Part shown: positions 63,228 to 64,000 of the stretch, in pieces
Numbering within the stretch: the stretch's first letter is position 1
Layout of the letters: each line of letters starts with the position of its first letter
NCBI RefSeq assembly: GCF_026659735.1
Contig: NZ_JANSKK010000007.1
Span: 248,001-312,000, forward strand
Origin: Staphylococcus pettenkoferi
Lineage (GTDB): Bacteria; Bacillota; Bacilli; Staphylococcales; Staphylococcaceae
Reading direction: 5' to 3'
DNA: 64,000 bases
Translations under genes and position numbers: made by a program
The notes under the pieces: generated by a model
Database searches by the model: none
The model's input: the letters and a program-made list of their open reading frames with translations, nothing else
What the model was told of the DNA's origin: nothing

Positions 63228-63692
63228 ATGACCCAATATTCAACTACAAATTATCGTGCACTTCATCAACAACTCAAAGGATTGCTTGATGGAGAACATG
63301 ATTTAATCGCTATTTTAAGTAATGCCTCCGCTTTAATCAACGACCATCTCGATAATGTGAACTGGGTAGGTTTCTACCTCGTTAAGAATGAAGAACTGCT
63401 GCTTGGACCATTTCAAGGTCATCCCGCTTGTGTCCATATTCCTATCGGCAAAGGGGTGTGTGGTACCGCAGTATCCGAAGGCGCAGTACAACGCGTGGAT
63501 GATGTTAACGCCTTCCCTGGACATATCGCGTGTGATCCAAATAGCCAATCAGAAATCGTGGTTCCTATACGACGTGGGGGCTCTATTATCGGTGTACTAG
63601 ATATTGATGCACCTGTTACGCATCGATTCACTGAAATGGATGCGCAAGGTCTCAAAGACGTCGTGACGATTATTGAAGATCATTTAGCGTAA
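63228..63692 (+). CDS. msrC: Free methionine (R)-sulfoxide reductase (GAF domain)
   Basis: A 154-residue GAF-domain enzyme that repairs oxidised free methionine. The three cysteines of the family are visible in GHPACVHIPIGKGVCGTA and HIACDPNSQSEIVVP. VNWVGFYLV begins the fold. The start at 63228 has GAGGT 6 nt upstream; the longer frame from 63171 would begin inside the promoter. It lies just before rpsD, as in other staphylococci. Confidence 0.92.
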   Translation: MTQYSTTNYRALHQQLKGLLDGEHDLIAILSNASALINDHLDNVNWVGFYLVKNEELLLGPFQGHPACVHIPIGKGVCGTAVSEGAVQRVDDVNAFPGHIACDPNSQSEIVVPIRRGGSIIGVLDIDAPVTHRFTEMDAQGLKDVVTIIEDHLA

Positions 63693-63707
63693 AATAGGTG
63701 TTAGCTA

Positions 63708-63735
63708 TTGACACCCTGCCGGATAATGTTACAAT
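63708..63735 (+). promoter_or_regulatory. rpsD promoter
   Basis: A perfect TTGACA (63708-63713), 16 bp, then TACAAT (63730-63735): one mismatch overall. Confidence 0.85.
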
Positions 63736-63741
63736 TAAGTT

Positions 63742-63920
63742 TGTGTGAATTAACGAAAATAGCAGTTGTATATTAAATCGCTCTATGTTGTTCCCGACGC
63801 GGACGTGCCGTGTAACCGGAGCTATGAGGCGAGGACACATAAAACAACATATCGATTTAAGCATACAACACTCTTTTTTGTTATTCATAACAACAAAAAA
63901 GAAAAAGGAGGAGTCTTATA
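63742..63920 (+). ncRNA. S4-type leader of rpsD
   Basis: A leader of about 180 nt with TAAATCG (63774-63780) pairing CGATTTA (63853-63859), and ATGTTGTT (63785-63792) pairing AACAACAT (63843-63850), around a GC-rich core containing GACGTGCCGTGT and GGCGAGGACAC. A second hairpin, CTTTTTTGTTAT with ATAACA-CAAAAAAG (63873-63901), lies before the AAAGGAGG site. This fits the S4-binding leader that represses rpsD in Firmicutes; the pseudoknot was not checked. Confidence 0.8.
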
Positions 63921-64000
63921 ATGGCTCGATTCAGAGGTTCAAGCTGGAAGAAATCTCGTCGCTTAGGAATTTCTTTAAGCGGTACAGGTAAAGAATTAGA
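63921..64000 (+). CDS. rpsD: 30S ribosomal protein S4, N-terminal part
   Basis: The first 26 codons encode [20 protein letters not shown] and a few more residues, the S4 start of Firmicutes. The protein nucleates 30S assembly on 16S rRNA and, in Firmicutes, binds its own leader. The AAAGGAGGAG site is 6-8 nt upstream. The rest lies beyond the window. Confidence 0.95.
   Translation, partial: MARFRGSSWKKSRRLGISLSGTGKEL

Overview
The window is a low-GC Firmicutes chromosome segment, and gene content and order point to the genus Staphylococcus: hemAXCD, engB, clpX, tig, infC-rpmI-rplT, thrS, dnaI-dnaB-nrdR, polA, phoPR, icd-citZ, pyk-pfkA, accDA, dnaE, ald, ackA, thiI, ezrA and rpsD appear in the staphylococcal order. 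Translation signals are typical (strong GGAGG sites; TTG and GTG starts also used). I cannot name the species. The LPXTG surface protein, and the absence of the thiol peroxidase gene I would expect from S. aureus next to the ackA/methyltransferase pair, suggest a species other than S. aureus.

Layout. 1-3560: haem synthesis operon on the minus strand (hemA-hemX-hemC-hemD, hemD cut by the window edge). 3807-9144: engB, clpX, tig, a TPR-like protein and a Nudix hydrolase. 9304-10709: infC-rpmI-rplT with an L20-type leader, a clear promoter and a probable AUA start codon for infC. 10725-14927: lysP under a lysine riboswitch and thrS under a T-box. 14924-17735: primosome genes dnaI and dnaB with the repressor gene nrdR, joined by 4-bp overlaps. 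18046-29089: gapB, coaE-mutM-polA, phoPR and icd-citZ. 29801-45065: amino-acid permease, pyk-pfkA, accDA, malic enzyme, dnaE, nrnA, a CBS-domain regulator, a stress protein and a metallo-hydrolase. 45221-48091: peptidase, alanine dehydrogenase and a second universal stress protein. 48361-52884: a 1507-residue cell-wall-anchored M60-type metalloprotease, the one clearly accessory gene. 53185-62958: ackA, a methyltransferase, a 660-bp gene-free stretch with a strong structured-RNA candidate, an RDD protein, sppA, a TauE-type permease, thiI-nifS and ezrA. 63228-64000: free methionine sulfoxide reductase, then the S4-type leader and the start of rpsD.

How it works together. Most genes are core housekeeping: central carbon metabolism (gapB, pfkA, pyk, citZ, icd, malic enzyme, ackA, accDA), DNA replication and repair (polA, mutM, dnaE, dnaB, dnaI), translation and protein quality control. 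Several transcription units carry classical RNA sensors: L20 leader, lysine riboswitch, threonine T-box and S4 leader. Likely CcpA (cre) sites lie at gapB, at citZ and upstream of the permease at 29801, in keeping with carbon catabolite control.

The observations I rate highest are: (1) a nested multi-helix RNA candidate at 55822-56014 with its own promoter; (2) the M60-type surface protease with a long acidic PGD/EP-rich stalk; (3) the AUA start of infC; (4) a perfect 12-bp inverted repeat just upstream of the methyltransferase gene; (5) a two-armed inverted repeat abutting the clpX promoter.
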